From NCBI GenBank assembly GCA_011525695.1, contig WYBX01000154.1:1-64000 (forward strand): a stretch of DNA of 64,000 bases. The letters are read 5' to 3'. The notes under the pieces are model-generated. The model had not been told where the DNA came from, did not search any database, and saw only the letters and a list, made by a program, of their open reading frames with translations. The position numbers and the translations under genes were made by a program. Within the stretch, counting starts at the first letter, position 1. Each line of letters opens with the position of its first letter. The stretch comes from Verrucomicrobiia bacterium (GTDB taxonomy: Bacteria; Verrucomicrobiota; Verrucomicrobiia; Opitutales; Opitutaceae). Positions 26,771 through 35,383 of this stretch are shown in pieces.

Positions 26771-27348
26771 CTTCCGTCTGCCGGGTATCACCACGCGACT
26801 TCCTCGGTGTTGGAGCGGCGAATAGTCCGCAGCGCGCTTGCGGTCCGGTTCACATGCAGGCCCTCCATCGCTGCCCATGCCCAATGCACTGCGGATTGCG
26901 TAATCGGATAAATTGAGGCAGTGCGCTCTTTCTTTTGATTATATTGCGCCCGATTCGTCCGAATCGCGAGTCGCAAGTAGAATTTGACCTGTCCCTTGGT
27001 AGAATTCCGCCTGCCGAGTCCCGGGTCCGAATCCCGAATCCGATTCGATTAACCCGAATCCGATTCGATTAACCCTTCACTTCACGCTTCACGGGAACAA
27101 TTAACCTGTCCCTTTCTTTCTTCTGGGGGGAACAACTAACCTGTCCCTTTCTGGGAATGTTCGGCCCGAGTTTGGCTAGGGTGCAACGGCGGCCAGCACT
27201 CGAGCAGATCGTAGAAACCGGCAAACCAAAGGCAGACGCCCAGCCACCCAGATGAGCCAGTCTCGCCAGCGGGACGGACCGGCTTCGCCGCACTCTTGGA
27301 ACGGCGAAATGCGCAGCAGGAGTTCCCGGCAATTGTCCGCCGGGACCG
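26771..27348. repeat. RAYT downstream region with inverted repeats
   Basis: 578 bases without a convincing gene. ACCTGTCCC, the inverse of the upstream repeat, occurs at 26987-26995, 27104-27112 and 27139-27147. The last two lie in longer direct copies (AACAATTAACCTGTCCCTTTCT and AACAACTAACCTGTCCCTTTCT, 22 bases each with one difference, split here for description). An exact 20-base tandem repeat, CCCGAATCCGATTCGATTAA, lies at 27033-27052 and 27053-27072. Bases 27170-27348 hold nothing recognisable. Confidence 0.65.
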
Positions 27349-28203
27349 TCACACGTTCACGGCAAAGAGTTCGGGATGCATCGTGCCTTCGGCCACCTTG
27401 TTGACGGTGCCGGTCATCGTGATCGCGAACTGGTCGCCGATCTCGATCCCGATCTGGCCGCCGGGCATGTGCACCGTGACCTTTCGATCGACCAGCCCGA
27501 GCCGGTGGGCAACGGCGGCCGCGGCACTGGAACTGCTTCCGGAGGCGAGGGTATAACCGGCGCCGCGTTCCCAGATTTCGATCTGGATGTTGCCGCGATC
27601 TCGGACCTGGAGGAACTGCACATTGGTCTTCCGCGGGAAATTGGGGTGGGTCTCGAGGTGCGGCCCGTAACGATGGGCCAGCGTCGCCGAGACCTCGGCC
27701 AGGGGAATCACGCAGTGCGGATTGCCGATCGTGGCGGCGCAAAACGTGAACTCGCGATCGAGGATCGTGATCTTTTCGTTCAGTACCTCCCGGGAATCGC
27801 CGACGATCGGGATGTCGCGGCTATTGAAGCTGACCCGACCCATGGCGACCGTGATCAGCCGTCCCTGCTCCCGAATCACCGATGCTACGTGGCCGCCGGG
27901 TGTCTCGACGGAGAATTCGGAATCCCGGACCAGCCCCTGATCCCAGAGGAAGCGGGAGAAGATGCGCAGGCCATTGCCGGATTTCTCCGCCTCGGAGCCG
28001 TCGGGATTGAAGATGCGCAGCCCGAACTGGCTTTGCTGTGAGGGCAGCGGCCCCCAGAGGATTCCGTCGGAACCGACCCCGAAGTTGCGGTGGCAGACCA
28101 CGCGAATCTGGCCGGCGGTGGGCGCCGGACTCCACTCGGGGAAGTCGGCGGGATTGAGCACGATGTAGTCGTTGCCGAGGGCATGGTATTTGTGGAAGCG
28201 CAT
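27349..28203 (-). CDS. dapF: Diaminopimelate epimerase family, Ser/Ser variant
   Basis: 284 residues from the ATG at 28203 (MRFHKYHALGNDYIVL), the normal DapF start; longer frames were rejected. DapF converts LL- to meso-diaminopimelate for lysine and peptidoglycan, using two cysteines as acid and base. Both halves of the fold are clear (NPDGSEAEKSGNGLRIF; IGNPHCVI; WERGAGYTLASGSSSS). The catalytic cysteines are serines here: Ser75 in place of E. coli Cys73 and Ser221 in place of Cys217. The other active-site residues (Asn11, the GNG and ERGAG loops) are kept. It is therefore a divergent epimerase/isomerase or a DapF using serine; the substrate needs testing. Confidence 0.8.
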   Translation of the reverse strand: MRFHKYHALGNDYIVLNPADFPEWSPAPTAGQIRVVCHRNFGVGSDGILWGPLPSQQSQFGLRIFNPDGSEAEKSGNGLRIFSRFLWDQGLVRDSEFSVETPGGHVASVIREQGRLITVAMGRVSFNSRDIPIVGDSREVLNEKITILDREFTFCAATIGNPHCVIPLAEVSATLAHRYGPHLETHPNFPRKTNVQFLQVRDRGNIQIEIWERGAGYTLASGSSSSAAAAVAHRLGLVDRKVTVHMPGGQIGIEIGDQFAITMTGTVNKVAEGTMHPELFAVNV

Positions 28204-28388
28204 CGCGGGGAGATGGCGAACCATGAAACGCCGGAAAAGACACGCTGAAATTCGGCACGGATTTCCAACGAAACGGTGTTTCACGGAATCATGGAGGGTC
28301 CCGGGTGTCGCGAAAGGCTGCGCCCATCCGGGTGATTGAATGGTCCTGAGGGCGCAGGCGAGGCTGCGGCCCTGCGGCTGCGTGATGT

Positions 28389-29885
28389 TCAGGCCGGTGC
28401 CGATTGTGATGTCGGGTGCCCGAACAGGTCGCGCGCCTTGATGGCGGCGGCCACGGCGGGCGGCACCATCGGCTCCCAGGCGGGATCGTGCGCCTCGATC
28501 AGCCGAATGATGTCGGCGGATACGATGCCGAGGACGTCGGGATCGAAGCCGACGATTGCTTCGAGGAAATGATTCTCCAGCAGATGCGCGTAGAGGTTGC
28601 GGAGGTTTTCCGCGATCCGGACATTCTTTGCCGTGATGAGCACGTTGGCCCCGAAACCGTTGGCGCCGGCGCCGGCACCGGTGACGCCACCGAGCGCCAC
28701 ATGCCGATGGTAGGTGTCCTGCCGCATGGGATAGACGTAGACCTTCACCGCATGCCGGAACATCCGGCCGAACGACTCGAGGATGCCGCCGTCGAGGTGC
28801 TCGTAATATTTCTCATTGAAGATCTCGAGGAGGTTGTTGATGCCAAGCGTCATCCCGATCATCTCCCGGGTGTGGCGGCGGAGGTACTGGGGCATCCGGT
28901 AATACTCGGAATAGTTCTGGTAGTTGGAGACGAGGGTCGTGAAACCAAGCGCACCCAGGAGGTCGGCCCGCGCGAGGACGTCGGCCAGTTCGGGCGGGGT
29001 CGGTTGGAGCTGGTTGTTGAGCGTGATCTCCATGAGGACGACGACGTCGCGGCCCTTGACGCCGGGTTCCTGGACGAACTGGGCGGTGGCGCACGTGACC
29101 ATGTCGACATTGAGGTTGGTCACCGGCCGGAAATTGCCGCGATCGAGCAGGACCGCCTTCTTGTAGAGAACCTCCCAGGGCTGGACGACCTCGCCGCCGG
29201 GGCCGAACATCACGGCGTTGGTCATCCCATGTCGGACCAGGAGGAGGGCCATCAGCCGGTTGTCCAGATGGGCGAAGGCCGGGCCGGAAAAGGTCAGCAT
29301 GTCCACCTCGAGTCGGGTGGAGCCGAGGTTGTCGACCAGCGACTCGATGAACCGGCGGGGGTCGTCCCGGTAATAGAAGGCCGCGTAGATGAGGTTGGTG
29401 CCCGCGATGCCCAGGGCCTCCTGCTGGAGGACGTTCTCCTTGTCCCACATGCGAACGTGAAGGACCGCGGCGCTGGGCGGCTGATCCGGCTCGGGCTGGA
29501 ACAGAATGCCCATCCAGCCGTGGGCATCGTTGGTGCCCTTGTAGCCCTTGGTTGCGACGGTGTCCGCGAAGACGAAGAAGGCAGTGCGGGCGCCGCGCTG
29601 GGCGGCGAGCCGTTCGTGCAGGAGCTGGTACTCGTGATCGAGCATCAGGTCGAGCCGCTCGCGGGAAACGTAGCGCGGAGCCTTGCCGTAGATGGCGTCG
29701 CTGAACGTCATGTCATAGGCGGAAATGGTCTTCGCGACGGTGCCGGCGGCGCCGCCGGCCTGGAAGAAGATGCGGGCCACCTCCTGGCCGGCGCCGATTT
29801 CCGCGAACGTGCCGTACCGGCGCTCGTCGAGGTTAATGGTGAGCGCCTTGCGGTTGGTGGTCAGCAGTTCCTTCTTCTCGCTCAT
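28389..29885 (-). CDS. Conserved protein of unknown function
   Basis: 498 residues from the ATG at 29885 (MSEKKELLTTNRKALTINLD). No signal peptide, so it should be cytoplasmic. Conserved-looking segments are YGTFAEIGAGQEVARIFFQAG, KTISAYDMTFSDAIYG, FFVFADTVATKGYKG, HGWMGILFQPEP and MWDKENVLQQEALGIAGTNL. I recall close relatives being called nicotinate-nucleotide adenylyltransferase in databases, but I see no HxGH nucleotidyltransferase motif here, so that name looks unsafe. It lies between DapF and the divergent SppA gene with no obvious operon. Confidence 0.8.
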   Translation of the reverse strand: MSEKKELLTTNRKALTINLDERRYGTFAEIGAGQEVARIFFQAGGAAGTVAKTISAYDMTFSDAIYGKAPRYVSRERLDLMLDHEYQLLHERLAAQRGARTAFFVFADTVATKGYKGTNDAHGWMGILFQPEPDQPPSAAVLHVRMWDKENVLQQEALGIAGTNLIYAAFYYRDDPRRFIESLVDNLGSTRLEVDMLTFSGPAFAHLDNRLMALLLVRHGMTNAVMFGPGGEVVQPWEVLYKKAVLLDRGNFRPVTNLNVDMVTCATAQFVQEPGVKGRDVVVLMEITLNNQLQPTPPELADVLARADLLGALGFTTLVSNYQNYSEYYRMPQYLRRHTREMIGMTLGINNLLEIFNEKYYEHLDGGILESFGRMFRHAVKVYVYPMRQDTYHRHVALGGVTGAGAGANGFGANVLITAKNVRIAENLRNLYAHLLENHFLEAIVGFDPDVLGIVSADIIRLIEAHDPAWEPMVPPAVAAAIKARDLFGHPTSQSAPA

Positions 29886-29989
29886 GCGCGGGCAATATGC
29901 CGGGCGGAGGCACCCGCGCAAACTGTTCGTGCGGCGGATCGGTTTCCACTGGAGGAAAGGACGAAAGGGGCTAGGGTGCCCGCTACGGC

Positions 29990-31825
29990 ATGAAAAACTT
30001 TTTCACCTCGATGCTCGGGAGCCTGGCGGCCCTGGTGCTTTTCGCGATCGGTTGCCTGATCCTGCTGTTCGGGTTTGTGGCGGCATTTGCGGCCCTGGCC
30101 GGCCGCGATGCGAAGCCGCATCTCGAGCAAGGTTCCTACCTGGTCCTGGATCTCGCGCAGAAGATCACCGAGGCACCGCCGCCGGTCGATTTCCGCTCGC
30201 TCGGCGGGCGCTCCGACACGCTGCAGCTGCGCACCGTGACGCATGCCCTGCGATCGGCCGCCAAGGACGACCGGATTGCCGGCGTGTTCATTACCGGCGA
30301 CCTGGCCCCGGGCACCTTCGGCACCGGCTTTGCGGCGCTGCGCGAAGTGCGCGGGGCGATTGAAGCGGTGAAGGCGAGCGGCAAGCCGGTCTCGGCCTAC
30401 CTCACCTACGCCACGACCCGGAGCTATTACCTGGCTTCGGCGGCCAGCGATATCGCGATCGACCCGTACGGCGTGATCCTGATGCCGGGGCTGTCCAGCG
30501 AGCCCGTCTTCTTCGCCGGGGCCTTCGAGAAGTACGGGGTCAACGTGCAGGTGACCCGCGTCGGAAAATACAAGTCGGCGGTCGAACCCTTCATCCGCCG
30601 GGAGATGAGCCCGGAGAATCGCGAGGAAGTGGAGAAGCTGCTGGGGGATCTGTGGAGCGGGCTGCTGGCGGACATGGCGCCGAGCCGGGACGTAACGCCG
30701 CAGCAAATCCAGGATGTGGTCAATGCCGAGGGGCTGATCCGGCCGGAGGCGGCGCAGCAGGGCCGGCTGGTCGATCGCATCGCCTATCGCGACCAGATTT
30801 ATGACGAACTGAAGGCGAAGACGGGCCGGGCGGGATCGAAGGAGCCGTTCAAGCAGGTCACGGTCGAGGAGTACGCCAAGATTGCGAAGGACATTGTGGA
30901 TACGCCAGGACCGGCGGTCGACGGCGACGAGGTGGGGTTGCCGCGGGCGTCCGGCCGGGGGCGCGTGGCGATCGTCTATGCGGAGGGGAACATCGTGGAC
31001 GGCGAGGGGGACCCGACCGAGGTGGGAGGCACGCGCTTTTCGCGGGCGCTGCGGCGGCTGCGGCAGGATGACGACATCAAGGCGGTGGTGCTGCGCGTCA
31101 ACAGCCCGGGTGGAAGTGCGTCCGCCTCCGAGGTGATCCAGCGCGAAATCCGGCTGCTGAAGGCGGTGAAGCCGGTGGTCGTGTCGATGGGCAGCTATGC
31201 GGCTTCGGGCGGGTACTGGATCTCCGCCTACGGGGATCGCATCTTTGCCGAGCCGACGACGATTACGGGCTCAATCGGGGTCTTCGGGATCCAGTTCGAC
31301 GTGCAGCGGCTGGCCAACGACCTGGGGATTACCTTCGATGCCGTGAAGACGGGACGGTTTGCCGACGCCCTGACGATCACCCGGCCGAAGACGCCGGAGG
31401 AGCTGGCGGTGTTTCAGGAGATGGTGGACTGGATTTACCGGGAATTCGTCGGGAAGGTGGCCGAGGGCCGGAATCTCGATCGGGCGGCGGTGGAGGAGAT
31501 TGCCCAGGGCCGCGTGTGGTCCGGAACCGCCGCGCTGGAGATTGGGCTGGTGGATGAAATTGGCGGGCTCGATGCGGCCGTGGCGCACGCGGTGGAGAAG
31601 GCGGGACTCGGCCGGGATTACCGGCTGGTGGAATATCCGCGAAAGAAGGAACTGATCGAGGCGATCCAGGAGTTGATTGGGCAGAACACGCCAGGCTTCA
31701 TCGAATCGCGCGGGTTGGTGGGGAAGATTGCGGAGCGGATCGAGGCCGAGGTTTCGCTGCTCCGCTCCTTCAATGATCCGCGTGGCGTTTACGCGCGATT
31801 GCCAGTGAACCTGTCCGTCCGCTGA
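29990..31825 (+). CDS. sppA: Signal peptide peptidase SppA, long form
   Basis: 611 residues, the length of the E. coli 67-kDa type. One N-terminal membrane anchor (LAALVLFAIGCLILLFGFV) precedes two tandem S49 domains. The catalytic dyad is visible: Lys195 in VGKYKSAVEPFIRREMSPENR and Ser406 in MGSYAASGGYWIS, corresponding to E. coli K209 and S409. It digests cleaved signal peptides in the inner membrane, active site facing the periplasm. SufT follows after 8 bases, so the two are probably co-transcribed. Confidence 0.95.
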   Translation: MKNFFTSMLGSLAALVLFAIGCLILLFGFVAAFAALAGRDAKPHLEQGSYLVLDLAQKITEAPPPVDFRSLGGRSDTLQLRTVTHALRSAAKDDRIAGVFITGDLAPGTFGTGFAALREVRGAIEAVKASGKPVSAYLTYATTRSYYLASAASDIAIDPYGVILMPGLSSEPVFFAGAFEKYGVNVQVTRVGKYKSAVEPFIRREMSPENREEVEKLLGDLWSGLLADMAPSRDVTPQQIQDVVNAEGLIRPEAAQQGRLVDRIAYRDQIYDELKAKTGRAGSKEPFKQVTVEEYAKIAKDIVDTPGPAVDGDEVGLPRASGRGRVAIVYAEGNIVDGEGDPTEVGGTRFSRALRRLRQDDDIKAVVLRVNSPGGSASASEVIQREIRLLKAVKPVVVSMGSYAASGGYWISAYGDRIFAEPTTITGSIGVFGIQFDVQRLANDLGITFDAVKTGRFADALTITRPKTPEELAVFQEMVDWIYREFVGKVAEGRNLDRAAVEEIAQGRVWSGTAALEIGLVDEIGGLDAAVAHAVEKAGLGRDYRLVEYPRKKELIEAIQELIGQNTPGFIESRGLVGKIAERIEAEVSLLRSFNDPRGVYARLPVNLSVR

Positions 31826-31833
31826 ATCCGCTC

Positions 31834-32388
31834 ATGGCTGCTCCCGCGAACTCCCCCCTGCACATCCTGACGCAGCCGGTCCCGGCCACGGCCATTCCAG
31901 CCGGGGAGAACGTGAGCCTTCCGGAGGGCACGCAAGTCGCCATCGTCCAGACCCTCGGCGGCCACATCACGGTGCGAACCGATTTGGGTCTCGTGCGGAT
32001 TGCGCGCGAGCATGCGGGGGCCATTGGCGGTTATGTGGCCGAACCAGAGTCGGCCGGTGAGCCCGGCGACAGCACCTTCAATGAGCAGAAGGTCTGGGAT
32101 GTGCTGAAGACCTGCTTTGATCCGGAGATTCCGGTGAACATCGTCGATCTCGGACTCGTTTATGATCTGGCCATCGAGCCGACTGCGACGGGCGGGCATG
32201 TGGTCGAGGTCAAGATGACGCTCACCGCCCCGGGTTGCGGGATGGGGCCGGTGATCGCGGAGGACGCGCGGCAGAAGATCGCCGCGCTCCCTTCGGTCGA
32301 GGCGGCGAAAGTCCACGTGGTCTGGGATCCCCAATGGACCCCGCAGATGATTTCAGCCACGGGGCGCCAAGTCCTGGGGCTCGAATAG
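31834..32388 (+). CDS. sufT: Iron-sulfur assembly protein SufT
   Basis: 184 residues. The N-terminal half is the SufT-specific beta domain (AGENVSLPEGTQVAIVQTLGGHITVRT). The C-terminal half is the MIP18/DUF59 domain with CFDPEIPVNIVDLGLVYDL and the conserved cysteine in TLTAPGCGMG. SufT helps Fe-S cluster maturation or carriage in the cytoplasm. No other suf genes are nearby. It starts 8 bases after the SppA stop. Confidence 0.93.
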   Translation: MAAPANSPLHILTQPVPATAIPAGENVSLPEGTQVAIVQTLGGHITVRTDLGLVRIAREHAGAIGGYVAEPESAGEPGDSTFNEQKVWDVLKTCFDPEIPVNIVDLGLVYDLAIEPTATGGHVVEVKMTLTAPGCGMGPVIAEDARQKIAALPSVEAAKVHVVWDPQWTPQMISATGRQVLGLE

Positions 32389-32785
32389 GGCTCGGGCTCG
32401 ACCGTTGGGGGCTGGCGGCTGTGGCTGCGGCAGCCTGCGTGTCGCTCGGACACCGTGGCGAGGGCGCCACGGCTCCAACATTACAGTCTGATCGAAATGC
32501 ACCCCGTGAGTGTTCAACTCTCTGTTCGGATCGTGCATGCTTGTGACGATTTGAACACCGGGTCACAGAGCGCACAGAGGCCGGACAGGAGGGCACAGAG
32601 TTGTTCCTTTGCAAAACCAGCCTGCTGTTCTCTGCGACCTCCGTGTTTCCTCGGTGCACTCTGTGTCCCAACAAATAACCTTTGGTGCCGGCTGCCGCGG
32701 TGGAATTCTTTCGGGTGAGCATGTCGGCTGCGTCAGCCTCACCTGCGGCGTCTTCAGGTCGAACCACCGAAGACCCGACATCCTG
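32389..32785. repeat. Intergenic region with dispersed repeats
   Basis: 397 bases without a convincing gene. A hairpin CCGTGGCG-AGGG-CGCCACGG lies at 32453-32472, possibly ending the sppA-sufT transcript. Bases about 32560-32680 contain CACAGAG-rich sequence and its imperfect inverse (CTCTGTG). Bases 32718-32768 are the inverse complement of the repeat at 3273-3322. Short open frames here, such as the minus-strand frame around 32.6-32.78 kb, are repeat-derived. Confidence 0.55.
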
Positions 32786-33877
32786 CTACGACGTGATCAC
32801 CTCGAGCGAGCATTCGCCGGGGTCGCCGGATGGGGTTTCGCAATTCGGCCGGGCAATGACGCCGGGGTAAGGTTCGGGGGAAAATTCCCGGGTGGGTTCG
32901 GCCAGCAGATGGCGGTCACACACGGCGAAGAGCTCGGCCTCGCTGCCGGCGCGCCGCATGTCGTGCAGGAAGGCGCCCGCCGGATCGACGCTCTGGCCGA
33001 CGAAATTCAGGTACTTCTTCATCTTGTTCACGTGGAGCCGATCGGGAAGCCCGGGGCGGTGCGTGGCGCGGAAAAGCCGTTCGATGTATTCGCGGACGTC
33101 CGCTAGGGTGGGACGGGTGAGCGGGCGGCCGCTGAAATGCTCGCGGCATTGGCGGAAGATCCATGGGTTGCGAATGGCATGCCGGCCGATCATGACGCCG
33201 GCGGCGCCCGTGGCGGCGAGGACGGCCGCGGCCCGGTTGGCGGATGACACGTTGCCATTGGCGAGCACCGGGCAGCGGACGCGGGCGACGGCGTGCGCGA
33301 TCCAGTCGTAGTGAACCTCGCTGCGGTACATCTCCTTCACCGTGCGGCCGTGGACACTCAGCAGGTCGACCTGGTGCTCGTTGATGAGATCGAGCAGCCG
33401 GTCGAAGTTGCTGGTATCCTCAAATCCGATGCGCATCTTGACGGTGAGGAGCCCGGGCACCGCGGCACGCAGGGCGGCGAGGATGCCGGCGACCCGCGCC
33501 GGTTCGCGCAGCAAGCCGCCGCCCACGTTCTTCCGGTACACCTTGGGCGCGGGACAGCCGAGGTTCAGATCGATTCCGGCAATAGGATGGTCGCGCAGCG
33601 CCTCGACGGTGCGGACGAGATGGCCAACATCCTCGCCGATCAGCTGGGCGAACACCGGCCGGCCGGTCTGGTTGCGGTCGATCGCCTCGAGAATGTGCTG
33701 CTCGGGCCGGGACTGGGCATGCACCCGGAAGAACTCGGTGAAGTAGTAATCCGGCGCCCCGTAATGCGCCGCGACCGCCATGAACGGAAGATCGGTCACG
33801 TCCTGCATGGGCGCCAGCGCGGTCAGCGGGACGCCGGGTTGCAGTCCGGCGGGAAGTGACAAGGTCGGGGGCGGCAT
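32786..33877 (-). CDS. tRNA-dihydrouridine synthase
   Basis: 363 residues, a TIM-barrel flavoenzyme of the Dus family. The opening LTALAPMQDVTDLPF is the FMN-binding motif. The catalytic cysteine is Cys108 in DLNLGCPAPKVYRKNVGGGLL. TVKMRIGFED, LLSVHGRT and CPVLANGNV follow the family order. It reduces uridine in the tRNA D-loop with NADPH. The last residues (about 340-363) are less conserved and run into the repeat region. The gene ends next to the intergenic repeat and lies 44 bases after the nuclease gene on the same strand. Confidence 0.94.
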   Translation of the reverse strand: MPPPTLSLPAGLQPGVPLTALAPMQDVTDLPFMAVAAHYGAPDYYFTEFFRVHAQSRPEQHILEAIDRNQTGRPVFAQLIGEDVGHLVRTVEALRDHPIAGIDLNLGCPAPKVYRKNVGGGLLREPARVAGILAALRAAVPGLLTVKMRIGFEDTSNFDRLLDLINEHQVDLLSVHGRTVKEMYRSEVHYDWIAHAVARVRCPVLANGNVSSANRAAAVLAATGAAGVMIGRHAIRNPWIFRQCREHFSGRPLTRPTLADVREYIERLFRATHRPGLPDRLHVNKMKKYLNFVGQSVDPAGAFLHDMRRAGSEAELFAVCDRHLLAEPTREFSPEPYPGVIARPNCETPSGDPGECSLEVITS

Positions 33878-33921
33878 GCACGGGGCAGGGGACCGCGGCC
33901 TCCGGCCACGGCTCCCCGGCT

Positions 33922-34392
33922 TCAGGCCTGTTCCTCTTCGTCCGATTCCTCGGACTGCTGCTTGAGCACGCGCTCCAGGATTTCCGTCATGTCCTCCACG
34001 GTGTCGTACACGGCGCGGGCGACATAAATCGGCCGCTTGTGCTGCAGCGCCATGACGATCGAGTCGCTCGGCCGGGCATCGAGTTCCACGATCTTCTTGC
34101 CGAGTTCGTTCTCCATCCGCAGCAGGATCCGGGCGAAGAACGTTCCTTCGCGGGCGTCGTTGACGACGATGTGGTCGAGCTGGGCGCCGAGCCCGAGGAG
34201 CATGCTGCCGATCAGATCGTGGGTCAGGGGCCGGTCCTTCTTGACCCCGCTCAGGGTCATCTGGATGGCATTGCCGACGGAGTGATCGACATAGATCACG
34301 AAGGTCTTGTCCTCGTTGCCGAGGAAGACGGCGCAGCCGTTGGCGGTGGGCATGACCCCCTTGATGGTGGCGGCGACGACGTCATTCTGCAT
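33922..34392 (-). CDS. Bifunctional nuclease family protein (DUF151)
   Basis: 156 residues, matching the DUF151/BFN domain over its whole length: GCAVFLGNEDKTFVIYVDHSVG, RPLTHDLIGSMLLGLGAQLD, GTFFARILLRMENELG and ARPSDSIVMALQ. The tail (KQQSEESDEEEQA) is acidic. Plant and archaeal relatives have RNase/DNase activity, but bacterial roles are poorly known. It is between the Dus and LpxI genes on the same strand, with short gaps (44 and 54 bases), so these may form one transcript. Confidence 0.9.
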   Translation of the reverse strand: MQNDVVAATIKGVMPTANGCAVFLGNEDKTFVIYVDHSVGNAIQMTLSGVKKDRPLTHDLIGSMLLGLGAQLDHIVVNDAREGTFFARILLRMENELGKKIVELDARPSDSIVMALQHKRPIYVARAVYDTVEDMTEILERVLKQQSEESDEEEQA

Positions 34393-34446
34393 GGCGGCGA
34401 TACAGTGGAGCGAGTTGCCGCGGCGCGCAAGCGGGTGAATCGCGAA

Positions 34447-35292
34447 TCAGGCGAAGCCGTACAATTCGATGCCCCAGGCACGCGCCTGCGCCAGCACGCC
34501 GGGCTTTTCCAGGATGAGGACCTTGCCGGCCTCGAGCGCGGCCGCGTTGATCCGCGCCTCGCGCATGGTCGTGAGGGTGCGCAGCCCGAAGCAGGGGACA
34601 TCGAAACGCCAATCCTGGCGCAGCTTCACGGTCTTCACGAAGACGGCGTCATCGGTCTTGAAGCCGCCGGCCCGGCGGAGCATCTCGTCGGTTCCCTCGA
34701 AGGCTTCGACAGCCAGGACGGTGCCCTGGCGAACGACGCATCCCTGGCCGATGTCGAGTCGCGCGCATTCCCTGGCGATGTGGACACCATGTTCGACATA
34801 ATCCGCCGCGATCGAGAAACGGCCGCCGGTCATGCAGCCGGACGTGGCGAGCTGTTGATCGAGAAATGAGCGGGCATCGAGCAGGGTGATGCCCCGCTGC
34901 TCGATTTCCTGCGCGATGGCGCCGAAGATCGTCTCGGCGTTGCGCCGCTTCAGCGAAAGCAGGATCCGCGTGGCCTTCAGGTCCGGATGCAGGCCCTTGA
35001 AGAGCCGGCGGGGCGTGATTTGCCCGGCCATCAAGGCATAGCCGGCCCCGAAAGCCTCGAGCGCCTCCAGCATCCGGCCGAGCTGGCCCACCTTCAGGAT
35101 TCGCTGTTCGGCCGGGGAAAAGGCGGCGACGAGATCCGGCCGGGTCTCCTCCTCGAAGGCAATCAGCCGCGTGGGAATGCCGGCGGCGCGCGCGGCGTCG
35201 GCGACGAGCAGCGGGTAGACGCCCTGGCCGGCGATCAGGGCCAGCGGCCGGCGGGGATCAAAGGCGGGCGGGAGAAACGCGGAGAGCGACAT
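34447..35292 (-). CDS. lpxI: UDP-2,3-diacylglucosamine pyrophosphatase LpxI
   Basis: 281 residues from the ATG at 35292; a TTG two codons upstream was not chosen. It follows the LpxI (DUF1009) pattern: LALIAGQGVYPLLVADAARAAG at the N-terminus, LMAGQITPRRLF, LLDARSFLDQQLATSG, DIGQGCVVRQGTVLAVEAFEGTDEML and the C-terminal CFGLRTLTTMREARI. LpxI hydrolyses UDP-2,3-diacylglucosamine to lipid X in lipid A synthesis, replacing LpxH. This supports an organism with lipopolysaccharide. No other lpx genes are in the window. Confidence 0.94.
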   Translation of the reverse strand: MSLSAFLPPAFDPRRPLALIAGQGVYPLLVADAARAAGIPTRLIAFEEETRPDLVAAFSPAEQRILKVGQLGRMLEALEAFGAGYALMAGQITPRRLFKGLHPDLKATRILLSLKRRNAETIFGAIAQEIEQRGITLLDARSFLDQQLATSGCMTGGRFSIAADYVEHGVHIARECARLDIGQGCVVRQGTVLAVEAFEGTDEMLRRAGGFKTDDAVFVKTVKLRQDWRFDVPCFGLRTLTTMREARINAAALEAGKVLILEKPGVLAQARAWGIELYGFA

Positions 35293-35383
35293 GGACAAGG
35301 CTGAATGACCCGGGGTGAGGCCGTCCGCAAGGGCTACCTGCCACGGGCGTCCCGCAGATGCACGGCGGCCTGGCGGCGCGGGC

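Noticed and set aside
32563..32781. Small minus-strand ORF in the sufT-dus gap
   Set aside because: It is derived from the dispersed repeat family and has no independent coding evidence.
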